A stretch of 59,608 nt of DNA from CAMBRQ01 sp945870325 (GTDB lineage Bacteria > Bacillota > Clostridia > Lachnospirales > Lachnospiraceae): the NCBI RefSeq assembly GCF_050313795.1, contig NZ_JBNPMC010000019.1:1-59608 (forward strand), written 5' to 3'. The position numbers were made by a program, and so were the translations under genes. Below are positions 51,337 through 59,608 of this stretch, in pieces (position 1 is the stretch's first letter; the number at the start of each line of letters is the position of its first letter). The notes under the pieces were generated by a model that saw only the letters and a program-made list of their open reading frames with translations, was not told the origin of the DNA and did not search any database.

Positions 51337-51380
51337 AAGCCCGTGAGAGGAAAAGCATTTTGCTTTGATCTCACGGGCTT
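51337..51380. terminator. Bidirectional terminator hairpin
   Basis: A perfect 12 bp stem (AAGCCCGTGAGA / TCTCACGGGCTT) with AAAGCATTTTGCTTT nested in the loop. It lies between the convergent dehydratase-like and hemerythrin genes. Confidence 0.6.
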
Positions 51381-51447
51381 AGGGTTTCCATAGCATCTTA
51401 CAGGAACTGCCAGTGGCAGATTCTGTAGGTTTCAATTCAGATACTAA

Positions 51448-51870
51448 TTACAATCTTTCATTACTTTCGCGCATGAATTTGTATTCAGCCACAGATCTGT
51501 CGAATCCTTCGATATGTGTGTAGAACCATTTTACAACGTTCTCCTGAACCTTCTCTACGAAAGCATTGGAAGGTCCTTCCTCTTCTTCAAGCATCTGATC
51601 CAGTTCCTGGATTGTCTTTTTGAAAGCCTCATGCTGAGCCTTATGCTGCTCATATCCCGGATACTCAATCTCCTTCTGAAGTTCCTCTTCTGCTGTAAAA
51701 TGGAAATCTGTATAGTCTGCCAGATAATCCAGTGTCTTAACTGCTACACTTTTTTCGTTGCTTCTTTCGCAACTATCCAGCAATTTATTCATTCTGTCGA
51801 TCAACTCCTTGTGGTGGGAATCGATCATTTCATTTCCTGTTACAAGATTTTCACTAAACTCTGCGTACAT
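51448..51870 (-). CDS. Bacteriohemerythrin
   Basis: A di-iron oxygen-binding protein; in anaerobes it is thought to sense or scavenge oxygen. 140 residues in four helices. The ligands appear as SHHKELIDRMN, DFHFTAEEELQ, HKAQHEAF and FYTHIEGFD. The start lies behind GAGGAGG. It stands alone between two terminator-like regions. Confidence 0.93.
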   Translation of the reverse strand: MYAEFSENLVTGNEMIDSHHKELIDRMNKLLDSCERSNEKSVAVKTLDYLADYTDFHFTAEEELQKEIEYPGYEQHKAQHEAFKKTIQELDQMLEEEEGPSNAFVEKVQENVVKWFYTHIEGFDRSVAEYKFMRESNERL

Positions 51871-51921
51871 AATTTAAATCCTCCTCATAAAATGTTAATA
51901 AATTGCGCTGATGCGCAAGAG

Positions 51922-52590
51922 TTATATTGGTTGATGGGAAAGTTTTGGTGCTTTCCTTTCCTGGGTAGCATACACGAATGGATATATGATGCATGCCAGT
52001 GCAAAAGCAGCGATAACATCCGTCACAGAGTGCTGTTTTAAGAAAACTGTGGATAAGATGATTAAAGCGGCAAGTACATAGGAAGTATATTGAATCTTGC
52101 GGTGTTTTTTTAATGCGTCGCTATGCGCGATAGCAATGCAGACGCCGATGGAATTGAACACATGGATACTCGGCAGTACGTTCGTCGGAGTATCGGTTGC
52201 ATATACATACTTCACAATATCTACGAATATATTATCCCTTGCAAATGTAGTCGGACGCAAGTGCAGTCCATTCGGGAAAACCGTGCATATAATCAGGAAG
52301 AGTGTCATCCCGGCGATTAAAAAAGCCGTCAGCCGGTAGAATCCCCATTTGTCTGTAAAGAAAAAGTACAGGACTGTTATGGCAATAAATGCGAACCACA
52401 ACAGATATGGCACGATAAAATATTCCACAAAAGGAATATAGTTGTCAATTGGTGAATGAATCAGGAAATGACGAACATTCGTCCGTCTCTCCAAATACAT
52501 GAACCACGGCATATAGATGAATCCGTACAGGAATACCCATGCATGGCTGTATTTCATGGCGATCATTTTGATCCTTTCGATGGCTTTCAT
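51922..52590 (-). CDS. PAP2-family membrane phosphatase
   Basis: An integral membrane phosphatase of the PAP2 superfamily, acting on lipid phosphates such as phosphatidate or prenyl diphosphates. 222 residues and about six membrane segments. Catalytic motifs: LPSIHVFN (PSxH) and KQHSVTDVIAA. Start 52590 is chosen because AAAGGGG lies upstream of that ATG; the frame continues 18 codons further without an RBS. Neighbouring GDPD and lipid kinase genes suggest a lipid theme. Confidence 0.85.
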   Translation of the reverse strand: MKAIERIKMIAMKYSHAWVFLYGFIYMPWFMYLERRTNVRHFLIHSPIDNYIPFVEYFIVPYLLWFAFIAITVLYFFFTDKWGFYRLTAFLIAGMTLFLIICTVFPNGLHLRPTTFARDNIFVDIVKYVYATDTPTNVLPSIHVFNSIGVCIAIAHSDALKKHRKIQYTSYVLAALIILSTVFLKQHSVTDVIAAFALACIIYPFVYATQERKAPKLSHQPI

Positions 52591-52691
52591 ATGAATTACC
52601 CCTTTTATAAGCCCCATTATTACAGTATATTCTTGCTTCACCACGGATTATAACATGAAAAAAAAGAATCAACAACCGTGTTCACTATTTG

Positions 52692-53510
52692 TTAATAATT
52701 TTCACATGGTTTTTCGAATATCTGCATGTCAAAATGCTTCTTGCCTGTTGCCAGCATATCCGGGGTGCGAAGCGTCCATACGGCGACTGGTACCCGAAAG
52801 ATATACTGAAGAATCCATACATTAGCAATCGGAAGGTCATTCAGGTTATAGGAAATAAAGTCAGGACGTCCTAAAAAATTGGTCATCAGGTGCTTCACCA
52901 TGAAGCGGAAGATCCATGCTTCCGTCAGGTCTTCTCCTGTTAAGTTCGAAGAGAGCTGCCCTCTTAATATATGAGGCGCATGAAGCCGAAACCAGCGGAT
53001 TCCCATGGTATTAAAGGACTGAATTAGATATGGACCCTGATATTCCTTCAGGGCGCGAAACGTTTCTTCGCATATCTGAGTAGAAGAGCCGGGAATCTTG
53101 AGTTCGATCAATAACGGGACACGGCCTCTGACAAGAGTCAGCACATCAGTGAACAGCGGTATCGTTTCGGTGGTATCAAGAAGATGGCAGGATTTAAGTT
53201 CTTCATAAGTCAGGTCTTCGATCGTATCCGGGCGTCCGCACATCCTCTCAAGCGTATCATCATGGAAGACTACCAATTGTCCGTCTTTGGTAAGGTGAAG
53301 ATCGATCTCGATTCCGTATCCTCTTGCCAGGGCGGCACGAAAGGACTTAATGGAATTCTCAGGGATTCCCTTTTGGGCGCAGTGATAGCCACGATGGGCG
53401 AACATTGTGTGATGGTAGCGGAGCATGTCCCGCTTGCGGGAAAGCCGGGGAAAGATTGTAAATAAATATAATACTATAATTCCGATAACTAAGATAATGA
53501 ATACAGTCAT
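52692..53510 (-). CDS. Glycerophosphodiester phosphodiesterase, membrane-anchored
   Basis: Hydrolyses glycerophosphodiesters to glycerol-3-phosphate and an alcohol. 272 residues: one N-terminal membrane segment (about 1-20, VFIILVIGIIVLYLF) then a GDPD barrel with AHRGYH, GIPENSIKSF, EIDLHLTKDGQLVVFHD and LLIELKI. Start 53510 has GGAGG at the right distance; the two in-frame ATGs upstream lie in or before that RBS. Confidence 0.88.
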   Translation of the reverse strand: MTVFIILVIGIIVLYLFTIFPRLSRKRDMLRYHHTMFAHRGYHCAQKGIPENSIKSFRAALARGYGIEIDLHLTKDGQLVVFHDDTLERMCGRPDTIEDLTYEELKSCHLLDTTETIPLFTDVLTLVRGRVPLLIELKIPGSSTQICEETFRALKEYQGPYLIQSFNTMGIRWFRLHAPHILRGQLSSNLTGEDLTEAWIFRFMVKHLMTNFLGRPDFISYNLNDLPIANVWILQYIFRVPVAVWTLRTPDMLATGKKHFDMQIFEKPCENY

Positions 53511-53560
53511 GATGTAATCCTCCATTGGTAACATCGGGGATAGGTTTTTAAGAATGATAT

Positions 53561-54484
53561 CTACAGGGGAGTTCCGATTATCCGTAATTTTTCCGGTTCC
53601 AGGCAGACATTCATGTGTGTCTGGCTGAGGATGGGTTCTCCATCCGCATGGAGGGGAAGCGGCACTTCACTGATGATATCAATCTTTTTGCAAGTATATG
53701 TATTGACTCCTTTAAAGCGGGTATGCCAGCCTTTGAAGGCTGTTGGCAGTAAAGATAACGCTTTTAACTTTGGCATATTAGATATTACAATCATATCCAA
53801 CAGGTCATCCCCGGAATCTGCTTTTGGACAGAACTTGAATCCGCCGCCCTCATATGCCAGGTTCATGGCAGTAGCAAAATAGACTCTGTCGAATACGATC
53901 TTGCGCTCATCGTCTAAAAGGAGAGTCATTGATCTTGGGGTCAGCGTAATGATTCTTTTCAAGGCAATTCCTACATAGGTCAGTTTACCGAGTCTGATCT
54001 TATTAAGCAATATTTTCAGCCGTGATACCATAACCTCATGGCAGACACCTGCATCAAACCCGATACCGGAACTTACTGCAAAACGTCTTTTGACGTCTTC
54101 GTATGAAAGAACGCCAATATTAATAGAAGTATAATTGACAGGAGTCAGAATATTATCCAAAGCCTTCAGCGGGTCTGTAGGCAGCCTCAGGCTTCGCGCA
54201 AAATCGTTGCCGGAGCCAGTCGGTATGTACCCCAGGGTTACTTTGGAGAGGCTGGTGATTCCGTTAATTACTTCGTTGATCGTCCCATCTCCGCCAAGTG
54301 CGATTATGGTATGCCTCTCAAGGTCGGAAGTGAGTTTCCGGGCAATGCCGGTAGCATGATGCTGGTATTTGGTAAAAAATACCTGATAGCGGACGTTTCT
54401 TGCTTTCAATACGGATTCAACGGAATTCCACAAGCGCAATCCCGTACCGGAACGTGAATTAGGGTTAACAATAAATGTATACAT
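53561..54484 (-). CDS. Diacylglycerol kinase family lipid kinase (YegS/DgkB)
   Basis: Phosphorylates diacylglycerol or related lipids. 307 residues. The start MYTFIVNPNSRSG follows AAGGAG at 54484. Nucleotide motif GGDGTINEVINGI and GSGNDFARSL are intact. The C-terminal beta domain holds the GDDLLDMIVI segment. It sits next to the GDPD gene on the same strand and may act on its lipid products. Confidence 0.9.
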   Translation of the reverse strand: MYTFIVNPNSRSGTGLRLWNSVESVLKARNVRYQVFFTKYQHHATGIARKLTSDLERHTIIALGGDGTINEVINGITSLSKVTLGYIPTGSGNDFARSLRLPTDPLKALDNILTPVNYTSINIGVLSYEDVKRRFAVSSGIGFDAGVCHEVMVSRLKILLNKIRLGKLTYVGIALKRIITLTPRSMTLLLDDERKIVFDRVYFATAMNLAYEGGGFKFCPKADSGDDLLDMIVISNMPKLKALSLLPTAFKGWHTRFKGVNTYTCKKIDIISEVPLPLHADGEPILSQTHMNVCLEPEKLRIIGTPL

Positions 54485-54640
54485 ACAGATCTCCTTATAG
54501 ATATTGTCAATAAATAGAAAACTTATATAAAAATAAGTGATTGGAATTATTCGCAAGGTAGTACTATAATACATTTAAAAGATATTATTGTTTAAATGGT
54601 TTCACTACCATATTCCCTTCTAGAAAATCCTTTGAGTCCG

Positions 54641-54672
54641 CTTGCTTGAAGGATTTTTTACTGTCCATTTTT
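54641..54672 (-). terminator. Hairpin with T-run between tetR and the lipid kinase gene
   Basis: AAATCCTT pairs with AAGGATTT around a 14 nt loop, with short T/A tracts on both sides. It probably ends the tetR transcript on the minus strand. Confidence 0.45.
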
Positions 54673-54695
54673 AAGAAAAACCGGACGAAGACTGA

Positions 54696-55298
54696 TTAGA
54701 ACAGTCCGTCCAGGTAGACTTCCAGTGAGCGTCTCATGTTTCCTTCAAAATCCGCATCTCCGCTTTTCAGGCACCACTCGAATACATTGCCGATTACGAT
54801 CATGCGGATATCTGTCGTGATCTCCTCCAGGCTAAGAGACGGCCGGATGATATGAGCATCGATTACTTTCTTCAGGTAATTCGATACGGTAATGATCGGG
54901 TAAGGTCTCTCTGTCCTGATGAGTGGATTCAAGGACTGGTTCTTTGGCGTATAATAATTGGACATGAATTCTACGCCCAGTTCCTGGCAGTAGTGTACAT
55001 AGTTCAGATACACATAGATAATTGCCTGCTTGGCTTCGCTGGCATTCGCAGGCATGTCCAGAAGATCGGGATTAATGCTGGGCTGTTCTTCAATATAATA
55101 GGACAGAAGATCGTCCTTAGTCTTAAAATGATGATAGAAACTTCCGTTTGATACGCCTGCTTCCTCGCAGATATTCTTAATAGAGAGTTGCTCGTATCCT
55201 TTTTTCTGAAGGATGTGTTTGGCGGCACGGAAGATCTTGTCCTTTGTTTCTTTTGATTTCAACTGCTGCTTAGATAATTCTTGTGTTTCCTGATTCAT
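54696..55298 (-). CDS. TetR-family regulator
   Basis: A 200-residue dimeric repressor with an N-terminal TetR helix-turn-helix (about 18-65, IFRAAKHILQKKGYEQLSIKNI then AGVSNGSFYHHFKTKDDLL) and an all-helical ligand domain. The ligand is unknown. It is transcribed away from tex, and the 236 bp divergent gap probably holds its operator; no clear palindrome was fixed. A regulated target cannot be named. Confidence 0.9.
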   Translation of the reverse strand: MNQETQELSKQQLKSKETKDKIFRAAKHILQKKGYEQLSIKNICEEAGVSNGSFYHHFKTKDDLLSYYIEEQPSINPDLLDMPANASEAKQAIIYVYLNYVHYCQELGVEFMSNYYTPKNQSLNPLIRTERPYPIITVSNYLKKVIDAHIIRPSLSLEEITTDIRMIVIGNVFEWCLKSGDADFEGNMRRSLEVYLDGLF

Positions 55299-55534
55299 AA
55301 TTCGATACTCCCCGGGGAGAAGCCCCTTAACTTTTTTACAGAAATATTCATCGAATAATCTCTATGGCGATTATAGCATAAGGGTTCAGAATTTTCAAGA
55401 AAACAGAGTGAACTCGGTATTGCGTATAGCGTTGCGGTCTAATGGAAATTCGGCTATAATAGATACCATCGGCTGACAGAAGAGTAATTATGTTAGCAGA
55501 TATGCAGCAGGCAATATGAGAAAGGGTATATGAC

Positions 55535-57691
55535 ATGGATATTAATCAAAAGATTACAGAAGAATTGGGTGTGAAGAGATGGCAGGTAGATGCTGCGGTC
55601 AAGTTGATCGATGAGGGTAATACCATACCATTTATTGCAAGATATAGAAAAGAAGCCACAGGAACGCTGGATGATGAACAGCTCCGAAGGCTTCACGAGA
55701 GGCTTACTTATCTGCGGAATCTGGAAGAGAAGAAAGAACAGGTATTATCCAGTATCCAGGAGCAGGGTAAACTTAGCGAAGAGTTGAAACGGCAGATCCT
55801 TGCGGCGGAGACATTGGTCGTGGTGGAAGACTTGTACCGCCCGTACCGCCCGAAGAGAAGAACGAGGGCGACGATCGCGAAAGAGAAAGGGCTTGAACCG
55901 CTGGCAGCAGTGATTACATTGCAGAAATCGAAACAGCCAATTGAAGAAGTGGCGAGGGAGTATATTAACCCGGAGAAGGATGTCAATACTGCAGAAGATG
56001 CAATCGCAGGAGCGAAGGACATTATCGCTGAGAGTATCTCTGATGAGGCAGATTATCGTATCTGGATACGAAAGATCACGACTCAGAAGGGAAGACTGAT
56101 CTCCGCGGCGAAGGATGAGAAAGCGGAGTCCGTCTATGAGATGTATTATGATTTTGAAGAGCCGGTGAACAGGCTGGCGGGACATCGTGTACTTGCACTG
56201 AACCGTGGGGAGAAGGAGAAGTTTTTATCTGTTAAAATTGAGGCTCCGGAAGAGGATATTATCCGTTATCTGGAGAAGAAGACGATTCACAGCGATAATC
56301 CTTATACCACGCCAATTCTGAAAGAGGCAGTGGAGGACAGTTATAAGCGTTTGATCGCTCCGGCGATAGAACGTGAGATCCGTAATGATCTGACGGAGAA
56401 AGCAGAAGATGGGGCCATAGAAGTATTCAAGAAGAATCTGGAGCAGCTTCTGATGCAGCCACCGATCGTCGGACAGACTGTGCTTGGGTGGGACCCGGCG
56501 TTCCGTACCGGGTGCAAACTGGCAGTGGTAGACCCAACCGGAAAGGTAATTGGAACTACGGTAATCTATCCGACAGCGCCGACGACTCCACAGAAGATCA
56601 AGGCATCAAAAGACTTGTTGAAAAAGATTATTCCAAAATACAACGTTACGCTTATTTCTGTGGGAAATGGAACTGCTTCCCGTGAATCAGAGATGTTCAT
56701 TGTGGAATTGTTAAAAGAGATTCCGCAGAAGGTACAATATGTGATTGTCAATGAAGCGGGAGCGTCTGTCTATTCTGCAAGCAAACTGGCATCCGAGGAA
56801 TTCCCGAAGTTCGATGTTGGGCAAAGGAGTGCTACCTCCATTGCAAGACGACTTCAGGACCCGCTGGCAGAGTTGGTTAAGATCGACCCCAAATCTATCG
56901 GGGTAGGCCAATACCAGCATGACATGAATCAGAAGAAGTTAAGCGAGGCATTGTCGGGTGTTGTAGAAGATTGTGTGAACAGAGTCGGAGTGGATCTGAA
57001 TACGGCGTCTGCACCGTTACTGGCATATATCTCAGGTATCTCAGGTACTATTGCAAAAAACATTGTGACTTACCGTGAGGAGAATGGGAAGTTCACGGAT
57101 CGCAAGCAGCTTCTCAAAGTTGCCAAGTTAGGACCCAAAGCTTATGAACAGTGTGCCGGATTCATGAGAATCCAGGGCGGGGATAATCCGCTGGATGGAA
57201 CAAGCGTGCACCCGGAATCCTATGAAGCGGCTAAGAAGGTTCTGGCAAAACAGGGATTCTCTGTAGAAGATATCAGCGGAGGAAAACTGGTAGGACTTTC
57301 ACTGACGATTAAGGATTATAAGAGACTGGCAGAAGAACTTGGAGTAGGCGAGATTACTTTAAGAGATATTGTAAAGGAACTGGAGAAGCCAGCCAGAGAT
57401 CCGCGTGATGAGATGCCAAAGCCAATCTTAAGGACGGATGTTCTGGAGATGAAAGATCTGACAGAAGGCATGGTGTTAAAAGGAACGGTTAGAAATGTGA
57501 TCGACTTTGGGGTATTTGTCGATATAGGTGTCCATCAGGATGGTCTGGTACATATCTCTGAGATTACAGATAAGAAATTCATTAAGCATCCGTTGGAAGT
57601 TGTAAGCGTGGGGGACATCGTGGATGTGAAAGTGTTGAGTGTGGACCTTAAGAAGAAGCGTATCCAACTTACGATGAAGGGGATATCTTAG
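55535..57691 (+). CDS. tex: Tex-family RNA-binding protein with S1 domain
   Basis: A conserved transcription accessory protein of 718 residues. It has the N-terminal helical region (LGVKRWQVDAAVKLIDEGNTIPFIARYRKE), a YqgF-like domain (GWDPAFRTGCKLAVVD), helix-hairpin-helix motifs (LAYISGISGTIAKNIV) and a C-terminal S1 domain (about 645-717, GMVLKGTVRNVIDFGVFVDIGVHQDGLVH). The role in vivo is not settled in this group. A YitT gene follows 27 bp later, possibly in the same transcript. Confidence 0.95.
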   Translation: MDINQKITEELGVKRWQVDAAVKLIDEGNTIPFIARYRKEATGTLDDEQLRRLHERLTYLRNLEEKKEQVLSSIQEQGKLSEELKRQILAAETLVVVEDLYRPYRPKRRTRATIAKEKGLEPLAAVITLQKSKQPIEEVAREYINPEKDVNTAEDAIAGAKDIIAESISDEADYRIWIRKITTQKGRLISAAKDEKAESVYEMYYDFEEPVNRLAGHRVLALNRGEKEKFLSVKIEAPEEDIIRYLEKKTIHSDNPYTTPILKEAVEDSYKRLIAPAIEREIRNDLTEKAEDGAIEVFKKNLEQLLMQPPIVGQTVLGWDPAFRTGCKLAVVDPTGKVIGTTVIYPTAPTTPQKIKASKDLLKKIIPKYNVTLISVGNGTASRESEMFIVELLKEIPQKVQYVIVNEAGASVYSASKLASEEFPKFDVGQRSATSIARRLQDPLAELVKIDPKSIGVGQYQHDMNQKKLSEALSGVVEDCVNRVGVDLNTASAPLLAYISGISGTIAKNIVTYREENGKFTDRKQLLKVAKLGPKAYEQCAGFMRIQGGDNPLDGTSVHPESYEAAKKVLAKQGFSVEDISGGKLVGLSLTIKDYKRLAEELGVGEITLRDIVKELEKPARDPRDEMPKPILRTDVLEMKDLTEGMVLKGTVRNVIDFGVFVDIGVHQDGLVHISEITDKKFIKHPLEVVSVGDIVDVKVLSVDLKKKRIQLTMKGIS

Positions 57692-57718
57692 CAAATAAAA
57701 AGAGAGGTTTTAAAAGAG

Positions 57719-58606
57719 ATGAAGAAAAATTGGAAAAAGACATTGGAGACGATAATTGGGGTTCTGGTGGGGAATGCGGTTTTGGCTTTTACAGTTGGGG
57801 CATTTGTAGTGCCTCATGGAATTATTATGGGCGGTGCAACTGGTATTGGTCTTACGATCAGTCATTATCTGCCGATTAATCTGTCGCTGATTATTCTGGT
57901 TGTCAATGCAGTTCTCTTTATATTGGGAACGTTCGTGTTGGGGAAGAAGTTCGCATTGACTACGATTATCAGTACATTCGTATATCCGATGTTCCTGTCT
58001 ATTGTACAGTCGATTCCGGGAATTACGGAATTGACGGATAATATTATGCTTGCCACATTGTATGCAGGCGCTCTTCTGGGGTTGGGCATTGGATTAGTGG
58101 TAAGAGTAGGTTCGTCTACTGGGGGAACGGATATTCTTGCGCTTGTATTCAACAAACTGTTCCATGCACCGGTGGCAGTATTGATGTATATCATTGACTT
58201 CATTGTACTTGGGTGTCAGGTGTTCTTTTCTGATTCAGAGCAGATATTGTATGGTATTCTTGCATTGGTTGTGACTACAACTGTGATGAATAAGGTAATC
58301 CTGATGGGACAGTCTCAGATCCAACTCTTTGTCATTACGGAGAAATATGAAGAAGTGAAAGAAAAGATGTTAAAGGAGATTGACGCCGGAGTAACGCTGG
58401 TTCATGTGGAAACCGGATATGGCGGGAAACAGCAGAAGGCAGTGCTGTGTGTAATCCCGAACCGGAAACTGTATTCAGTGAATGAGATGGTACAGGTGAT
58501 CGATCCGAAGGCATTTATTACGATTTCGCAGATCAATGAGGTGCGAGGGAGAGGATTTACGATGGAGAAGGTTAGGTATGAGGAGGATATCTTGGAGAGG
58601 AAGTAG
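57719..58606 (+). CDS. YitT-family membrane protein
   Basis: A 295-residue protein with five or six membrane segments in the first 210 residues (LVGNAVLAFTVGAFVVP, GTFVLGKKFALTT, GLGIGLVVRVGSSTGGTDILAL) and a soluble C-terminal DUF2179-type domain (about 215-285). The family is widespread in Firmicutes; its transport substrate or function is unknown. The RBS is AGAGAGG, weaker than those of its neighbours. Confidence 0.88.
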   Translation: MKKNWKKTLETIIGVLVGNAVLAFTVGAFVVPHGIIMGGATGIGLTISHYLPINLSLIILVVNAVLFILGTFVLGKKFALTTIISTFVYPMFLSIVQSIPGITELTDNIMLATLYAGALLGLGIGLVVRVGSSTGGTDILALVFNKLFHAPVAVLMYIIDFIVLGCQVFFSDSEQILYGILALVVTTTVMNKVILMGQSQIQLFVITEKYEEVKEKMLKEIDAGVTLVHVETGYGGKQQKAVLCVIPNRKLYSVNEMVQVIDPKAFITISQINEVRGRGFTMEKVRYEEDILERK

Positions 58607-58622
58607 GAGATTGGTAGTGGAC

Positions 58623-58868
58623 GGTGGACGTAAGGCTTTTGCGTGGCCGGAGACCGGAGTCTCAGTTTAAGAATATGTAACAGCAAAAAGGGTGTTTCTT
58701 TCGCAACCGGGCTGATTCACTCCGAAGTCTTGATGACTTCGCAGTTCAGCAGCCCTCTCAGATGGAACTTGTGGTTCCATCTTCGTGCGAAAGAAACGCC
58801 CTTTTTGCTGCAACATATTCTAAAAACTTAGCCAACGGCCTCCACCCACGCAAAAGCCTTACGCCACC
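58623..58868 (+). other. Large Y-shaped inverted repeat element D
   Basis: The outer arms 58623-58646 and 58846-58868 pair throughout except for one bulged A. The inner arms 58670-58705 and 58786-58821 pair at 33 of 36. Hairpin 1 (58709-58755) has a 6 bp stem GGGCTG/CAGCCC, a 4x4 internal loop ATTC/TCAG and an 11 bp stem with one C-C mismatch. Hairpin 2 (58760-58782) has a perfect 9 bp stem with loop TTGTG. It is non-coding and lies between yitT and the MarR gene. Confidence 0.75.
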
Positions 58869-58950
58869 TGACAGTTCCGAATCTCCGGAGATTTCTCTGT
58901 GGGAGGATATGTGGGGCGAGTGGCAATGCGGTGGGAGAATGAAATTGGGG

Positions 58951-58978
58951 TTGACATTTTTTGGGGGTGTGATAGAAT
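58951..58978 (+). promoter_or_regulatory. Promoter of the MarR gene
   Basis: TTGACA (58951-58956) and TAGAAT (58973-58978) are 16 nt apart. The operator-like repeats begin 4 nt downstream, placing them at the transcription start and leader. Confidence 0.65.
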
Positions 58979-58981
58979 ATG

Positions 58982-59058
58982 TTTGATAGCAAACAATTTG
59001 ATAACAAACAATTTGATAACAAACAGTTTGGTGAGTGAACAGTTTGATAGTGAGCAAT
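58982..59058 (+). repeat. Five tandem operator-like repeats
   Basis: Units of 15-16 bp with consensus TTTGATA(A/G)CAAACAA occur at 58982, 58997, 59012, 59027 (diverged) and 59043 (diverged). Each has outer palindromy TTTG...CAAA, as expected of a MarR dimer site. Placement right after the -10 fits autorepression by the MarR product downstream. Confidence 0.6.
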
Positions 59059-59157
59059 TTATGTGCAGAGTGGTTCGGTGTGAAGCGGTTTGATGTGGAG
59101 AAATTGGTTGTGAGGGTGTTTTGAATTGGCGATTGGGAAAGAGTGTGGTGTGGTCGT

Positions 59158-59608
59158 ATGAGAAGGAAGGAAGAGCGGATCGGATTCGAGATTCGTATGC
59201 TGGATCATATGCTGGCTCGGAATATGCAGGCGCATGTCAGGGCGGCAGGGATTGATGAGATTACGTTGATGCATGGATGGATTATCCGCTATCTGTATGC
59301 AAATCGGGATCGGGATGTGTTTCAGAAGGATATTGAGAAGGATTTTTCTGTGGGGAGGTCTACGGTTACGAATGTGATCAAACTTATGGAGAAGAAAGGA
59401 TTCATACGTAGAGAATCGGTGGAACATGATGCGAGACTTAAGAAAGTGATTCTGACCGAGAAGGGTATCCTGAGCCATGAGACGATGGAACATATGATTG
59501 ATAATATGGATGCCAGTCTTATGGAGGGGATTGAGGATGAAGAGTTGGAGGTGTTCCATTCTGTAATCCGAAAGTTAAAGGAGAATCTAAAGAAGGATGG
59601 GATATGTG
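59158..59608 (+). CDS. MarR-family regulator, truncated by the window end
   Basis: The first 150 codons of a winged-helix regulator, starting MRRKEERIGFEIRMLDHMLA. The DNA-binding part reads FQKDIEKDFSVGRSTVTNVI followed by KLMEKKGFIRRESVEHDARLK, the typical MarR wing. The frame is still open at the last base. No strong RBS precedes ATG 59158; a GTG at 59143 is an alternative. Such regulators often control an efflux pump encoded next, which would lie outside the window. Confidence 0.88.
   Translation, partial: MRRKEERIGFEIRMLDHMLARNMQAHVRAAGIDEITLMHGWIIRYLYANRDRDVFQKDIEKDFSVGRSTVTNVIKLMEKKGFIRRESVEHDARLKKVILTEKGILSHETMEHMIDNMDASLMEGIEDEELEVFHSVIRKLKENLKKDGIC

Noticed and set aside
58643..58986. 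Open frames of 62 and 74 codons in element D
   Set aside because: They follow from the palindromic arms, overlap each other and the MarR promoter, and have no RBS.

Overview
The window is chromosomal DNA from a low-GC anaerobic Firmicute, most likely a Lachnospiraceae gut bacterium of the Clostridium scindens / Dorea type. This rests on gene content and style (S10-spc-alpha order, a KOW gene between map and infA, an L17 with a large insertion, AdhE, a corrinoid methyltransferase cluster). The species is a guess. No rRNA, tRNA, CRISPR array, prophage or complete insertion sequence was seen.

Region 1 (1-17.1 kb) is the ribosomal protein superoperon: promoter and structured leader, then rpsJ-rplC-rplD-rplW-rplB-rpsS-rplV-rpsC-rplP-rpmC-rpsQ-rplN-rplX-rplE-rpsZ-rpsH-rplF-rplR-rpsE-rpmD-rplO-secY-adk-map-KOW-infA. 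An internal promoter then drives rpmJ-rpsM-rpsK-rpsD-rpoA-rplQ up to a strong terminator. Four intercistronic gaps carry a small repeat (GGCGAGG...CGAGCC type), and the rpmJ-rpsM gap is a 400 bp chain of hairpins.

Region 2 (17.2-28.2 kb) holds adhE behind two Rex-like operators, an APH-fold kinase, a SleB-type cell wall hydrolase, a DUF1444-like gene, a HAD phosphatase, uppP, and a polar amino acid ABC transporter whose binding lipoprotein appears circularly permuted. It ends with a PD-(D/E)XK transposase-family gene broken by an in-frame stop.

Region 3 (28.6-41.9 kb) is the metabolic centrepiece. A cobalamin riboswitch with a clear terminator precedes a COG0523 GTPase, two corrinoid proteins, four UroD/MtaA-type methyltransferases and a RACo-like ferredoxin ATPase. 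A divergent MetQNI-type importer with a fifth methyltransferase in the same operon follows, and a sixth methyltransferase lies on the opposite strand. Together they look like a corrinoid-dependent demethylation system with its own importer; the substrate is unknown.

Region 4 (42.1-59.6 kb) contains an XRE-AAA-PDDEXK protein, a molybdopterin oxidoreductase with its ferredoxin, an SfsA-MutY fusion, a 1.35 kb non-coding stretch tiled with very large inverted repeats, a double-cubane-type dehydratase-like protein, hemerythrin, PAP2, GDPD, a lipid kinase, a TetR regulator, tex, a YitT protein, another large inverted repeat element, and a MarR gene that runs off the end behind an array of operator-like repeats. 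The inverted-repeat elements at 48.8, 49.8 and 58.7 kb share one architecture, and two share a core hairpin with a compensatory base-pair change. They are the best candidate here for something undescribed.
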